Positions 18,245 through 28,144 are shown, numbered from the stretch's first letter. The stretch: 64,000 nucleotides of DNA from Pararhizobium antarcticum (GCF_001885585.1 NZ_LSRP01000118.1:62001-126000); one strand, 5' to 3'. The notes: generated from the sequence alone by a model not told the origin. Made by a program: numbers and translations.

Positions 18245-19014
18245 CAGTACTGATCCTTGCGTTTGCGGATTTCGGCAAAGACCTCGGCATCCGTTGCCGC
18301 CTGCATTCCGAGATGCGCCCTGATGCCGGCATCGTGTGGCCGAAGGAAGGGGTTGGTCTGCTTCTCGAGGCCGATCGTCGTCGGTGCTGTAAAGCGGCCC
18401 GCCTCACGCAGGGCCTCGATTGCCGTCACGCGATCCGTCAAGGCCGCATTGTCGGGATCAATGGTGCGCGAAAAACGGGCGTTGGTGAGTGTGTATTCGT
18501 GGCCGAAATAGACGTTCGTATCGTCGGGGAGCGCCATCAACTTCTGTAGCGAAGTCCACATGTCGGCCGGCGTGCCCTCGAAGAGACGCCCGCAGCCCAG
18601 TGCAAACAGCGTGTCGGCGGCAAACAGCAGCTTGTCTTCCGGCAAGTGGAAACAGATGTGCCCGGCGGTGTGGCCCGGCGTTTCGAAGACATTGACGGGA
18701 TGACCGGCAAAATCGAACTGGTCACCGTCGCCGACCTTGCGGTCCAGTCCCGGGATTTTATCGGCTTCGTGCACGGGGCCGGTGATTTGTGCGCCGAACC
18801 GGTCCTTGAGCGCCAGATTGGCCGCCACATGGTCCTGATGGTGATGCGTCGTGAAAATCTGCGTCAGTGTCCAGCCGCGTCGTTCCAGCGCATCCAGGAT
18901 CGGCGCTTCCTCGGGCGCGTCGATCGACGCCGTCTCTCCCGTCACGGGATCGTGGATCAGCACCCCGAAATTGTCTGTTCGGCATGGAAAAAGGTCGAGA
19001 TCGAGCACTGCCAT
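18244..19014 (-). CDS. gloB: Hydroxyacylglutathione hydrolase (glyoxalase II)
   Basis: Metallo-beta-lactamase-fold thiolesterase that hydrolyses S-lactoylglutathione, the second step of methylglyoxal detoxification. The metal motif THHHQDH is at residues 56-62; further ligands are in [25 protein letters not shown] and YFGHEYT. The C-terminal substrate-binding region ([14 protein letters not shown]) is present. 256 residues, normal length. It is followed directly by the DUF985 gene and is divergent from a methyltransferase gene. Confidence 0.95.
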   Translation of the reverse strand: MAVLDLDLFPCRTDNFGVLIHDPVTGETASIDAPEEAPILDALERRGWTLTQIFTTHHHQDHVAANLALKDRFGAQITGPVHEADKIPGLDRKVGDGDQFDFAGHPVNVFETPGHTAGHICFHLPEDKLLFAADTLFALGCGRLFEGTPADMWTSLQKLMALPDDTNVYFGHEYTLTNARFSRTIDPDNAALTDRVTAIEALREAGRFTAPTTIGLEKQTNPFLRPHDAGIRAHLGMQAATDAEVFAEIRKRKDQY

Positions 19015-19127
19015 GGTTATTCCTGGAAAACACGGGCCTGCAAAAGCACGGGGGTAATACGGTTCGTTGCGGTGAATGTAGTCGCACGCGCCTTGAAGTC
19101 TAGCCGTTCCGGTCTAACATTGGGACC

Positions 19128-19886
19128 ATGCACGCCGATATCGTCGATCTTCGCCAGTTCTATCATTCCCGCCTTGGTCGTTTCGCCGAGCAGTCGATCA
19201 CCATGGCGCTGTCGTCGCTCTGGGCGAAGCTGCCGGAGGAGCGGCTGGTCGGGCTCGGCTATGCCGTGCCCTATCTGGAGCGCTTTCGCGCCGATACGGA
19301 ACGCACCTTCGCCTTCATGCCGGCAGGGCAGGGGGCCGTGAACTGGCCGGTGGCCGAACTGTCGTCCACGGCGCTGATCTTCGATGAGGAACTGCCGCTG
19401 CCGGACGCTTCGATTGACCGGGTGCTGATGGTGCATGCGCTGGAATTTGCCGAGAACCCGCGCGAGACGATGAAGGAACTCTGGCGTGTTCTGGCTCCCG
19501 GCGGGCGGCTGGTGATCGTCGTGCCAAATAGACGCGGCGTCTGGGCGCGCATGGAGCATACGCCGTTCGGCTCGGGCCGGCCCTATTCGCGCGGGCAGTT
19601 GACGGCGCTGTTGCGCGAGACGAATTTCACGCCGGGTGCGTCTGCGGATGCGCTTTTCTTTCCGCCCTCGAAGCTGAAGACGGTGCTGAAACTTAGGCGC
19701 GGCTTCGAGCGAATCGGACGATCGCTCTGGCCGATGTTTTCCGGCGTGATCATCGTTGAGGCGCAGAAGCGGCTCTATCAGGGCCTTCCTGTCGCGGCAC
19801 GGGCGTCGCGCCGTGTCTTCGTTCCGGTCCTGGCGCCGCGTGGCGTGCCGACGACGCGCGAGACGGCTCCGGACAAGCTGCGCTGA
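19128..19886 (+). CDS. Class I SAM-dependent methyltransferase
   Basis: A 252-residue protein with a methyltransferase-11-like core: DASIDRVLMVHALEFAENP (motif II/III region) and ELWRVLAPGGRLVIVVPNRRGVWARME. The N-terminal glycine motif is weak (GLGYAVPYLERFR), as in a recurrent alphaproteobacterial family found next to gloB. The gloB pairing suggests a link to thiol or aldehyde metabolism, but this is only context. Substrate unknown. Confidence 0.8.
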   Translation: MHADIVDLRQFYHSRLGRFAEQSITMALSSLWAKLPEERLVGLGYAVPYLERFRADTERTFAFMPAGQGAVNWPVAELSSTALIFDEELPLPDASIDRVLMVHALEFAENPRETMKELWRVLAPGGRLVIVVPNRRGVWARMEHTPFGSGRPYSRGQLTALLRETNFTPGASADALFFPPSKLKTVLKLRRGFERIGRSLWPMFSGVIIVEAQKRLYQGLPVAARASRRVFVPVLAPRGVPTTRETAPDKLR

Positions 19887-19985
19887 TCGTCGTTTGCCAG
19901 AGCCTCGCACTCGACAAAATCCGTGTTCCTCGTTATTGGCTGGGGCCTGTTTCCAGTGTTTTCCTTGTCCTTGAAAGCCGATGCC

Positions 19986-21092
19986 ATGAACACCGAAAAT
20001 CTCACGCCGCTCCCGCGTCCCGGTATACTCGATATCGCCGCCTATGTTCCGGGCAAGGAGCATGCGCCGGGCGTTGAGAAGGTCTACAAGCTGTCGTCGA
20101 ACGAGACACCGCTGGGCGCGAGCCCCATGGCAATCGCGGCCTTCCAGAAGGCAGGAACGAAGCTTGAAACCTATCCGGATGGCCAGGCGATGGAACTGCG
20201 CGAGGCGATCGGTTCGGTGTTTGGCTTGAACACCGCCAATCTGATGTGCGGCAATGGTTCGGACGAGCTTCTCGGCCTGCTCTGCCATGTCTATCTGGGC
20301 TATGGCGATGAAGGCATCATCACCGAACACGGCTTTCTCGTCTACAAGATCCAGATCATGGGCGCCGGCGCCACGCCAGTTGTCGTCAAGGAAAAGGATT
20401 GCCATGTCGATGTCGACGCAATCCTTGCTGCCGTTACGCCGCGCACGAAGATCGTTTTTCTGGCCAATCCGGCCAATCCGACAGGCACCTATGTACCGGT
20501 CAGCGAGATCCGCCGCCTGCAGGCCGGCCTGCCGAAGAATGTCATCCTGGTCCTCGACGCTGCCTATGCCGAATATGTCCGTCGCAACGACTATGAGGCC
20601 GGCCTGGAACTGGTGTCTTCCAACCAGAACGTCGTGATGACCCGGACCTTCTCGAAAATTCACGGCCTTGCGTCGCTGCGAATCGGCTGGATGTATGCGC
20701 CTTTGCCGATCATCGATGCGCTGAACCGGGTACGCGGGCCGTTCAACATGAATGGTCCGGCGATCGCCGCCGGTGCCGCCGCCATCTGTGACCAGGCGTT
20801 CTCAGCCGCCGCCGTCGATCACAACCTGCTCTGGCTCGGCAAGGTCACCGGCGCGCTGTCCTCGATCGGCCTGACGGTCACCCCGTCCGTCACCAATTTC
20901 GTGCTGATCCATTTTCCCGAAACCGCTGGAAAGCGCGCCGCCGAGGCCGATGATTTCCTGACAAGCCGCGGCTTCATCCTGCGGGCCGTTCGCGGCTATG
21001 GTTTTCCCAATGCCCTGCGCATGACGATCGGTTCGGCCGAAGCGAATGAAGGGGCGATTGCAGCGCTGACCGAATTCATGGGACGCCCGTGA
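19986..21092 (+). CDS. hisC: Histidinol-phosphate / aromatic aminotransferase
   Basis: A 368-residue PLP-dependent class I/II aminotransferase of the HisC group. The PLP Lys lies in [17 protein letters not shown] and the Asp in [12 protein letters not shown]; substrate-side motifs include [13 protein letters not shown] and [10 protein letters not shown]. The start [12 protein letters not shown] at 19986 matches related proteins. It is one base out of frame overlap from the cyclohexadienyl dehydrogenase gene, so its physiological substrate may be phenylpyruvate, 4-hydroxyphenylpyruvate or prephenate as well as, or instead of, imidazole-acetol phosphate. Confidence 0.9.
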   Translation: MNTENLTPLPRPGILDIAAYVPGKEHAPGVEKVYKLSSNETPLGASPMAIAAFQKAGTKLETYPDGQAMELREAIGSVFGLNTANLMCGNGSDELLGLLCHVYLGYGDEGIITEHGFLVYKIQIMGAGATPVVVKEKDCHVDVDAILAAVTPRTKIVFLANPANPTGTYVPVSEIRRLQAGLPKNVILVLDAAYAEYVRRNDYEAGLELVSSNQNVVMTRTFSKIHGLASLRIGWMYAPLPIIDALNRVRGPFNMNGPAIAAGAAAICDQAFSAAAVDHNLLWLGKVTGALSSIGLTVTPSVTNFVLIHFPETAGKRAAEADDFLTSRGFILRAVRGYGFPNALRMTIGSAEANEGAIAALTEFMGRP

Positions 21093-22018
21093 TGACGCAG
21101 CAGTTTGAAACCGTTGCGCTGATCGGTATCGGCCTGATCGGATCGTCGATCGCCCGCGACATCCGCCACAAGGGCCTGGCCGGCAAAATCATCGTCTCGA
21201 CCCGCAGCCAGGCGACGCTGACACGGGCGCAGGAACTGGGTCTCGGTGATCTCTACACAACATCGAGCGCCGAGGCCGTGAAGGATGCCGATCTTGTCAT
21301 CGTCTCGGTGCCGGTCGGGGCATCGGGCAGCGTTGCTGCCGAGATTGCCGCGCATCTGAAGCCGGGCGCCATCGTCACCGATGTCGGTTCGACCAAGGCC
21401 TCGGTCATTGCGCAGATGAAGCCGCATCTCCCGGACAGCGTGCATTTCATTCCCGGCCACCCGATTGCCGGAACCGAATATTCTGGCCCCGATGCCGGTT
21501 TCATCGGCCTGTTCCAGGGCCGCTGGTGCATCCTGACGCCGCCACCGGGCACGGACGAGGCCGCCAAGGCGAAGCTGCGGATGTTCTGGGAAGCGCTCGG
21601 CTCGATGGTCGACGAAATGGACCCGGAGCATCACGACAAGGTGCTGGCGATCGTCTCGCATCTGCCGCACATCATCGCCTACAACATCGTCGGCACGGCC
21701 GACGATCTGGAAACGGTGACGGAATCGGAAGTCATCAAATATTCCGCCTCCGGCTTTCGCGATTTCACGCGCCTTGCTGCATCAGACCCCACCATGTGGC
21801 GCGATGTCTGCCTGCACAACAAGGAGGCCATTCTGGAAATGCTGGCGCGCTTTTCCGAGGATCTCGCCTATCTGCAGCGGGCGATCCGCTGGGGCGACGG
21901 CGAAAAACTGTTCGACCTGTTCACTCGCACCCGCACTATCCGCCGCTCGATCGTCCAGGCCGGACAGGACACCGACATGGCCGACTTCGGGAGACATGCG
22001 ATGGATCAGAAGACGTAA
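21092..22018 (+). CDS. tyrC: Prephenate/arogenate (cyclohexadienyl) dehydrogenase
   Basis: NAD(P)-dependent dehydrogenase of tyrosine synthesis. N-terminal Rossmann motif LIGIGLIGSSIARDI (about 10-24); catalytic-region motifs DVGSTKASV, FIPGHPIAGTEYSGPD with the His, and HHDKVLAIVSHLPHIIAY. 308 residues with no ACT domain, as in the TyrC type. Its ATG overlaps the hisC stop (TGATG), so the pair is translationally coupled and makes up the last steps to tyrosine. Whether prephenate or arogenate is preferred cannot be read from sequence. Confidence 0.92.
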   Translation: MTQQFETVALIGIGLIGSSIARDIRHKGLAGKIIVSTRSQATLTRAQELGLGDLYTTSSAEAVKDADLVIVSVPVGASGSVAAEIAAHLKPGAIVTDVGSTKASVIAQMKPHLPDSVHFIPGHPIAGTEYSGPDAGFIGLFQGRWCILTPPPGTDEAAKAKLRMFWEALGSMVDEMDPEHHDKVLAIVSHLPHIIAYNIVGTADDLETVTESEVIKYSASGFRDFTRLAASDPTMWRDVCLHNKEAILEMLARFSEDLAYLQRAIRWGDGEKLFDLFTRTRTIRRSIVQAGQDTDMADFGRHAMDQKT

Positions 22019-22025
22019 CCTCTCA

Positions 22026-23042
22026 TCACAACTGCGGCAACACCCCGATCGGGATAAAGGCGAGGAAGGCTGTGCCGTCGCGGACGTTGAGCTTGACGGT
22101 CGATTCGTTCTTGCCGTCGGCGAGCGCTGTCAGCATGTTGGCGATGTTGTTGACGAGGATGGTGGTATCCTCGTCCGGAAAGGCCTTGGTCAGGTTCTGG
22201 CGCCAGCCTTCGATGTTCTTCAGCGTGACGCTGAATTCGCCGGAGATGAAGCCTTCGCCATCGACGCTGAACGGGCCGGTGATCGTTCCGACCTGGTCGT
22301 TTCCAAGATCGAGCGTCAGGTTGCGCACTTCACCCTTGTTGTTGTAGAGCGCATCCGGCTGCCGGCTGCCGGTATCCAGCAGATTGGCCCGATCGACCAC
22401 GGTCAGATCGAGACTGGCAGTGATCAGCGGAAAGAGGTCCTGGCTTGCCGCCGGGCTGATCTTCAGGCCGGTCACGGAATAGGCGGCATCCAGGTCGGGG
22501 CCGTTGCGCCGCATATGGATTTCGCTGTGTTCGGCAGCAAAGCCGAAGCTTTCGCCCGTGCCCGTCATCAGCACCGTCCCGGCCAGTTTGTCGGAGGCAA
22601 TCGATGTTCGGTCGAGGCCCTGCCAGTTCGCCTGAAGGCTGGCGTGCATCAACGCCCAGTCAGCCGACATCGACAGTCCGGGCGACACCCGGATTTCGGC
22701 CGGACCGTCGAGTTCGACGATCGCATGGCCCGGCTGGTAGACCTGGGCTGCGGAGCGCAAGGCACCAAACACGCCCGAGGTTGCTCGGCGCGTGTCGTCG
22801 ATCCGCACCGTGTCGCAGAACAGGCCGATGCGGAACGGAAAACCGCGCACGTCCATGCTGTCGCATTCGCCCGAGAGACCCGGTGCAACACCGCTTTCCA
22901 GAAAGGCCGAGATGCGTGTTTTGATCTGGTCGGCCGCAAAGAACCAGGCACCGGTATAAAGCGCGATGAAGACCACGATGCCGATGGCCAGCTGCCAGAT
23001 TTTCCGGCTTGCCGGCGACGCGGCGGTCTCAGTGGCTGTCAT
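22026..23042 (-). CDS. DUF2125 domain membrane-anchored protein
   Basis: A 338-residue protein with one N-terminal transmembrane segment (about 14-36, IWQLAIGIVVFIALYTGAWF) and a long periplasmic beta-rich DUF2125 domain (GVAPGLSGECDSMDVRGFPF is a typical opening block). The domain resembles AsmA-like lipid-transport folds only in general character. The start at 23042 was chosen over one 51 bases upstream because it puts the anchor close to the N terminus. Convergent with tyrC, 7 bases apart. Function unknown. Confidence 0.82.
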   Translation of the reverse strand: MTATETAASPASRKIWQLAIGIVVFIALYTGAWFFAADQIKTRISAFLESGVAPGLSGECDSMDVRGFPFRIGLFCDTVRIDDTRRATSGVFGALRSAAQVYQPGHAIVELDGPAEIRVSPGLSMSADWALMHASLQANWQGLDRTSIASDKLAGTVLMTGTGESFGFAAEHSEIHMRRNGPDLDAAYSVTGLKISPAASQDLFPLITASLDLTVVDRANLLDTGSRQPDALYNNKGEVRNLTLDLGNDQVGTITGPFSVDGEGFISGEFSVTLKNIEGWRQNLTKAFPDEDTTILVNNIANMLTALADGKNESTVKLNVRDGTAFLAFIPIGVLPQL

Positions 23043-23218
23043 GGGGTTCTCCAAGTGTTTTGCGTGTCGCAGCGCTTTCGCAGGCGCGGACAAATCGCAT
23101 AAGGTCTTTCTTCGCGCATCCCCGCCGCATCGGGCGATTCTCCCGGATTGGCGGTTTCTGGTCGGCGGACCCAGGAAGGCGGCTTGCTGTATCGCGCAAT
23201 GGCGTGGCCTTTATGTGA

Positions 23219-23764
23219 ATGGCAGTGGATATGGACGATTTTTGGGTCTTTGGCTATGGCTCCCTGATGTGGAACCCCGGCTTTGAATTTCAAGAGAAAA
23301 TGACGGCGCGGGCTTTTGGCTACCGGCGCTCGCTCTGCGTCCGCTCCTGGGTGCATCGCGGGACGCAGGAAAAGCCCGGTCTTGTGCTCGGACTTGATCA
23401 TGGCGGTTCGTGCCTCGGCATGGCGTTCCGCATCGAGGCGTCGCAAAAAGATGCGGTTATCGACTATTTGCGCGAGCGGGAACTGGTCACCCATGTCTAC
23501 AAGGAACGCACCATGCCGGTGAAACTGGCAGATGGGCGCCGGACATCGGCGCTGACCTATGTGATCGACCGGGCCCATGTCCAGTATGCCGGGGCACTTT
23601 CGGTCGAGGCGGCGGCCGAAATCGTCGCTGGGGCCGTTGGCAAATCAGGTGCCAATCCGGATTATGTCCTCAACACGCTGTCGCATCTAAAGGACATGGG
23701 GATCCGCGATCACTGGCTTGAAGAGGTGGCGCGGCTTCTGCCGCAGGCTGCTGTTCAGCGTTGA
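23219..23764 (+). CDS. ChaC-like gamma-glutamylcyclotransferase
   Basis: A 181-residue enzyme of the ChaC type that cleaves glutathione to 5-oxoproline and Cys-Gly. The signature WVFGYGSLMWNPGF is at residues 8-21 and the catalytic glutamate region is YLRERELVTHVYKER. A second ATG at 23231 is equally possible. It overlaps the convergent acyltransferase gene by 10 bases. Together with gloB this gives two glutathione-related enzymes in the region, though not in one operon. Confidence 0.87.
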   Translation: MAVDMDDFWVFGYGSLMWNPGFEFQEKMTARAFGYRRSLCVRSWVHRGTQEKPGLVLGLDHGGSCLGMAFRIEASQKDAVIDYLRERELVTHVYKERTMPVKLADGRRTSALTYVIDRAHVQYAGALSVEAAAEIVAGAVGKSGANPDYVLNTLSHLKDMGIRDHWLEEVARLLPQAAVQR

Positions 23765-24540
23765 AAGCCGAGTTCCTTCAGCCGCTGCACCGCCGTTGGC
23801 GGCAGCGGCAGGTGCGGGTTGTTGCGGACCGTCTCGATCAGCAACTGGTCGCTCGCCGCTTCCGTCACATCGAGGAGGGTTTTGAGAAACACGTCCGGAT
23901 CAAGGCCCGCAGGAATGGCCGGCAGGATGCGCACCTTGAAATGGCCGGGATAACGCAGGAATTTGCGGCGCGGCCAGAACAGGCCGGGGTGCATGGCGAC
24001 CGGCACGACAGGTACGTCGAGATCGCGATAGAGCCGGGCGATGCCGTATTTGTAGTCCGGCTGCGCGCCCGGCGGGCGGCGGGTGCCCTCGGGATAAATA
24101 ATCAACTGACGACCAGCGGCCATCTCTTCCTTGGCGCGGTTCATCACGGCCGTCATCACCCTGCCGCGGGCGCCGCGATCGACAGGCACCATGCGTTGTT
24201 TCTGCACATACCAGCCGAACAGCGGAATCCACATTAGTTCCCGCTTGAGGATGAAAAAGAAGTCGCTGAGCCAGGGCAAGAGCGCAAAGACGTCCCAGAA
24301 GGACTGATGTTTTGGCGCGAAGATGTAGCCGCCCTCGGGAATGTTCTCGAGGCCCTCGATCTCGAAGGTGGTGCCGACCATCTTTTCCAGGAGCCAGTGA
24401 TTGCTGCGCGCCCAGTTCTTCGGGACGATCAGCGCGGTCTTGCGCGACACCAGGAAATAGAACGGCGTCAACACGACCATCTGCAGGATCAGATTGGCGT
24501 AGAAGACGATATTAAACAGCACGGAACGCAGGATGATCAT
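23755..24540 (-). CDS. 1-acyl-sn-glycerol-3-phosphate acyltransferase family protein
   Basis: A 261-residue PlsC-family acyltransferase. The HX4D motif appears as KHQSFWD, block II as KRELMWIPLFGWYV and block III as YPEGTRRPPG. An N-terminal membrane segment (about 5-32) anchors it to the inner membrane. It probably acylates lysophosphatidic acid or another lysophospholipid. It lies downstream of a YdcF-like gene on the same strand, 153 bases apart. Confidence 0.9.
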   Translation of the reverse strand: MIILRSVLFNIVFYANLILQMVVLTPFYFLVSRKTALIVPKNWARSNHWLLEKMVGTTFEIEGLENIPEGGYIFAPKHQSFWDVFALLPWLSDFFFILKRELMWIPLFGWYVQKQRMVPVDRGARGRVMTAVMNRAKEEMAAGRQLIIYPEGTRRPPGAQPDYKYGIARLYRDLDVPVVPVAMHPGLFWPRRKFLRYPGHFKVRILPAIPAGLDPDVFLKTLLDVTEAASDQLLIETVRNNPHLPLPPTAVQRLKELGFQR

Positions 24541-24693
24541 GAGCGATGGCTTTCGCAGAACAGGGACGAAGGCTGCCTACACGAATATTCCGGCAAGGAA
24601 AACCGTCTGGCCGGCGGTTCCTGTGTTTGTGCAGCTTATCACGGGCCCGACAGGCCCGCCTGCCGGGATCTTGTCGATCATCGATCCCGGGGC

Positions 24694-25383
24694 TTAATCG
24701 GCGGCCGGGACGATATTGCCCTGTTCGGTCCGCAGGCCGCTTGGCGTCCGCGCGCCAATCCAGTCGCGGACATAGGCGACCGAGTATTTCGCATATTCCG
24801 ACAGGATGGTTCGTAGCGTCGTTGGGTTGCGCAGCCAGTTCTGACTTTTCAAGTCGGAATTGACGACCGGATAGGCGATGAAGCGGATATGCGGATTGGC
24901 GCGGCGCAATTCGAGCAGGCTGCGCGGCATGTGGTAATTGTTGGTGACAACGAGGATGCTCTCGTAGCCATTGTCGCGGATCCAGTTCGCAGTCTCGTTG
25001 GCATTACCGATCGTATCGATCGCATCATGGCCGATGTCGACGCAGCACCTGAACAGGTCGGCCGAGCTCTGGGTGTTGCGCCGGATCTGCGTGCTGGTCG
25101 TTGTCGGATGCACGCCGGAGATCAGAAGGCGTTTTCCCGCGCCGGCTTTCAGCAGATCGACCGCCTGGTCGATGCGCTGGAAGCCGCCGGTCAGGACGAC
25201 GATCGCGTCGGCGGTCGGGGCGTCCGGGGGCTGCAACGAAGCCACCTGGTCGGCGAAGGAGAGGAAGCCGGCAGCCGCAATCCCGGCGCAGACAAGCAGC
25301 ACATAGAAGGTCAGCCGCACGAACCGGCGCACAGGACCCCTGCGCCTGCGGACGATACCGATGGTCTCACGTTCTTCCGTCAT
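24694..25383 (-). CDS. YdcF/DUF218 family envelope protein
   Basis: A 229-residue protein with a basic N terminus, one transmembrane helix (about 24-44) and a DUF218 domain: PTADAIVVLTGGFQRIDQAVDLLKAG, GKRLLISGVHP, GNANETANWIRDNGYESILVVTNNYHMPRSLLEL. Members such as SanA and ElyC affect the cell envelope; activity is not established. It lies 110 bases after ftsX on the same strand, and acyltransferase, YdcF and ftsEX appear in this order in many rhizobia, which suggests an envelope-related cluster. Confidence 0.85.
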   Translation of the reverse strand: MTEERETIGIVRRRRGPVRRFVRLTFYVLLVCAGIAAAGFLSFADQVASLQPPDAPTADAIVVLTGGFQRIDQAVDLLKAGAGKRLLISGVHPTTTSTQIRRNTQSSADLFRCCVDIGHDAIDTIGNANETANWIRDNGYESILVVTNNYHMPRSLLELRRANPHIRFIAYPVVNSDLKSQNWLRNPTTLRTILSEYAKYSVAYVRDWIGARTPSGLRTEQGNIVPAAD

Positions 25384-25492
25384 TCCGTTTCCATGCGCTC
25401 AGCAAGCCGTGACGACAAAGCCGTAGAAGGTGACTGGGGCAATAGCCTGATTCGGGTCTGGACGATCATCGTGGCGAATTCCAGCATGGCGG

Positions 25493-26506
25493 CTAATTCT
25501 GATTCGTATCTGTTCGTGCCGGATCGGATCGGATCAGGTCGATTTCATAGATTGTCCGCATGACTGTGTAGCGCGCGGTCAGCGTGGTCAAAAGCGCAAT
25601 GACGATCATGATCGCGGCGATGCCGAGATAGCCCATCCAGCCGATCGCAAAGGTGCCGAACAGCGCGGTCGCCTGGTCGCTCTGCGGGGTGGCGAGCGCT
25701 CTTGCCTGCCAGAAGCTGGCCGCCGCAAAACACGCGGCTGCCAGAAGCCCGCCGGCGCCGGCGCCCTTCAGGCTGATCTTCAGGAAATGCTTCTGGAATT
25801 CGGAGGCGACGAACCCCGCTTCCGCACCGACGAAATGCAGCACCTCGACGATATGGCGGTTTCCGGACAGCGTGCCCCGAGTCGCGAAGATCACAGTCAG
25901 CACCATGGCGGAGAACACCAGCACCAGAACGCCGGTGCCGATCAGCGCGGTCGTGTGCGCCATGGCCACCAGCCGGTCCACCCAGGTCCTGTGATCATCG
26001 AGATAGGCCTGCGGGATCGTTTCGGTCAGCGCCTTGCGCATGGCGGCAAAGTCCGGCGGATTGCGTTCGTCGATGGTGATGATGACGAGGCGCGGCACGG
26101 GCAGTTCATCGAGGTCGAGGCCTTCGCCGAGCCAGGGCTCGAGCAGCCTGGCGGTTGCTTCCTTGTCGACGATGTTGCCCGCCGTCGTGCCATCGAAGGT
26201 CAGCGCCAAATCGCGGGCATCGGCGAGCGCCTTGTCCATGTCCAGCGTTTCGTCGGGCTTGATCTGCACGGTGATCTCTCGCGAAATCTGGCTCTGCCAG
26301 CTTTCGGCTGTTGCCCGGACCATGCTGACGGCACCGAGCGTCAGGCAGGCGAGAAAGGACATGATGGCGATCACCAGCATCAGGGCATGGCCGGAGACAT
26401 TGGTCGACGGAACGATCGGCGCGGTCGGGCGAACCCGCATCGCCGCCTTGCGGGCAGGGTCTGCCGGTTCGGACGCCTGTTTTTTGCTGGAAGGGGCCTT
26501 ACTCAT
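25493..26506 (-). CDS. ftsX: Cell division protein FtsX
   Basis: Permease-like partner of FtsE in the divisome; in other bacteria FtsEX couples ATP hydrolysis to activation of periplasmic amidases at the septum. 337 residues: a cytoplasmic N-terminal tail, TM1 (about 41-63), a large periplasmic loop (about 64-190), and three C-terminal helices (about 190-315). Its start overlaps the ftsE 3' end by 8 bases, indicating coupled translation. Confidence 0.92.
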   Translation of the reverse strand: MSKAPSSKKQASEPADPARKAAMRVRPTAPIVPSTNVSGHALMLVIAIMSFLACLTLGAVSMVRATAESWQSQISREITVQIKPDETLDMDKALADARDLALTFDGTTAGNIVDKEATARLLEPWLGEGLDLDELPVPRLVIITIDERNPPDFAAMRKALTETIPQAYLDDHRTWVDRLVAMAHTTALIGTGVLVLVFSAMVLTVIFATRGTLSGNRHIVEVLHFVGAEAGFVASEFQKHFLKISLKGAGAGGLLAAACFAAASFWQARALATPQSDQATALFGTFAIGWMGYLGIAAIMIVIALLTTLTARYTVMRTIYEIDLIRSDPARTDTNQN

Positions 26507-27158
26507 AGATATCGAGCCGCCCCTGCGACAGGATCATGCGGCGGGCCTCGACCTGATCCATCAGCGACAGATCATGGGTGGCGATGACGACGGCGGTGCC
26601 GAGCCGGTTCAGTTCCATGAAGAGGTTCAGCAGGCGGCGCGCCATCGGCGGATCGACATTGCCGGTCGGTTCGTCGGCAAGCAGGATCTCTGGCCGATCG
26701 ATCAGCGCCCGGGCAATGGCGGCGCGCTGCTTTTCGCCGCCAGACAGCACCGGCGGCAGGACGTTGATGCGCTCGCCGAGCCCAACCCAGTTCAATAGTT
26801 CGAGCACGTCCGAGCGATAGGTATGCTCTTCCTTGCCGCGCACCCGCAGGGGAAGTGCGACATTTTCATAGGTGGTCAGGTGATCGAGCAGCCGGAAATC
26901 CTGGAAGACAATGCCGACACGCCGCCGCAGCATCGGAAATTCCTCCCGCGGGATAACCGAGATATTGCGATCGAACATGCGAATGAGGCCGCGGGTCGGC
27001 TGCAGCGACAGGAACAGAAGCTTGAGCAGCGTCGTCTTGCCGGCACCAGACGGGCCAGTCAGGAACTGGAACGACTTGCGCGGGATATCGAACGTCAGGT
27101 CGCGGAGAATTTCCGGTCCCATGCCATAGCGCAATCCGACATTTTCAAAATGAATCAA
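26499..27158 (-). CDS. ftsE: Cell division ATP-binding protein FtsE
   Basis: ABC-type ATPase partner of FtsX. Walker A GPSGAGKT (about 35-42), Q-loop region (GIVFQDFRLL), signature LSGGEKQRAAIARAL and Walker B EILLADEPTGN are all intact. 219 residues, the usual FtsE size. The typical FtsE start MIHFENVGLRYGMGPEIL is present. A full CtrA-type box lies 89 bases upstream. Confidence 0.96.
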   Translation of the reverse strand: MIHFENVGLRYGMGPEILRDLTFDIPRKSFQFLTGPSGAGKTTLLKLLFLSLQPTRGLIRMFDRNISVIPREEFPMLRRRVGIVFQDFRLLDHLTTYENVALPLRVRGKEEHTYRSDVLELLNWVGLGERINVLPPVLSGGEKQRAAIARALIDRPEILLADEPTGNVDPPMARRLLNLFMELNRLGTAVVIATHDLSLMDQVEARRMILSQGRLDIYE

Positions 27159-27246
27159 TGGGCCAGCCCGGTTTCTCTTTGTCGATTTTCTTATACGGCC
27201 ATTCCGGCCGGCTTGCCGCTCTTGGGCGGATGCCGTTCCAACATGG

Positions 27247-27261
27247 TTAAACAGGCGTTAA
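27247..27261. promoter_or_regulatory. CtrA-type box between ftsE and DUF3426-like gene
   Basis: TTAA at 27247-27250 and TTAA at 27258-27261 are separated by exactly 7 bases, matching the TTAA-N7-TTAA full site of the alphaproteobacterial cell-cycle regulator CtrA. It lies 89 bases before ftsE and 155 bases before the divergent gene. Confidence 0.5.
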
Positions 27262-27415
27262 TTTTCCATGAAAACACGTCGCTTTAAGGGCGCTCTTTCC
27301 GAAGCATTAACCCTTTAGGTTTACGTCTCAGAAAGATTTGTTTCAATGCCCCGATTCTGGCTATCCGGACTGCGGGCGCATCGCGCGGGTTTGGCCCGTT
27401 GCGGAAGGAGAGGCG

Positions 27416-28099
27416 ATGCACGCTTTCCGTTTCAACAGCAAGGGTTCCCGGTCCTGCGTCGATCTGTTGCCACCGGAGCGCACGCCCCGGCCGGCGACAA
27501 AAGCCGGCCTGTCCCGGCCCCTTGATATCGTCGATGTCGAGTTCGAGACGGTGTCGACTGTCGCACGGCGCGGCCCCTATCCGGTTTTCAACGACAACAG
27601 CCGCGTGTCGGACGCAGAGCACGCGCGACGCAGCCCGGCGATCGAGGTTGCCACGGTATCGCTGCCGGTAAAGATGCTTCTGCGCCTGGAAACCCTGCTG
27701 CAGCGGGCCTCTCCCAAGACATTCGCGGCGCTGGTGGCCGGTATCTGCGCCTCGACCTTCGTGTTTCTCGTCGGCCTGCCGGGCGGAGCCGCAGCTGTTG
27801 CCACGCCGCCCCTGGTGCTGGCCGGCGTCAAGACCTCCGTCAACGAGGCGAACGGCATGAAGGTGCTTTCGGTCTATGGCACGGTCGAGAACCGGTCCGA
27901 TGCGCCGAAGGCGGTGCCAACCATTCTGGTGGACGTGATCGCCAACGGCAAAAGGGTGACGGCAAGCCGCGTGCTGGCGGCCACCGACACGCTGGCTGCC
28001 GGCGAAAGCCGACCCTTCTCCACGCGCCTCCTGCACACGGGTGGAAAACTGCCGGACGTTTCCGTTTCCTTCGGCAAGCCGGGTGCGTCCGCGCCCTGA
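27416..28099 (+). CDS. Membrane-anchored DUF3426-like protein
   Basis: A 227-residue protein starting at 27416 behind a strong GGAAGGAG. The N-terminal half is polar and basic; one transmembrane segment lies at about 100-125 (AALVAGICASTFVFLVGLPG). The C-terminal 85 residues (SVNEANGMKVLSVYGTVENR, VPTILVDVIANGKRV, LAAGESRPFSTRLL) fit the DUF3426 / FxLYD beta-sandwich pattern. The gene is divergent from ftsE and close to hpt. Function unknown; the family assignment is by pattern, not by search. Confidence 0.7.
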   Translation: MHAFRFNSKGSRSCVDLLPPERTPRPATKAGLSRPLDIVDVEFETVSTVARRGPYPVFNDNSRVSDAEHARRSPAIEVATVSLPVKMLLRLETLLQRASPKTFAALVAGICASTFVFLVGLPGGAAAVATPPLVLAGVKTSVNEANGMKVLSVYGTVENRSDAPKAVPTILVDVIANGKRVTASRVLAATDTLAAGESRPFSTRLLHTGGKLPDVSVSFGKPGASAP

Positions 28100-28144
28100 C
28101 TGTGCTAAGCGCCTCTCCACAGTTCAGTTTCCGGAGAAGTCCTT

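Noticed and set aside
24663-24690. An 8-bp inverted repeat (CCGGGATC/GATCCCGG) after ydcF-like gene
   Set aside because: No U-tract on the relevant strand, and 8-bp repeats are common at this GC content.
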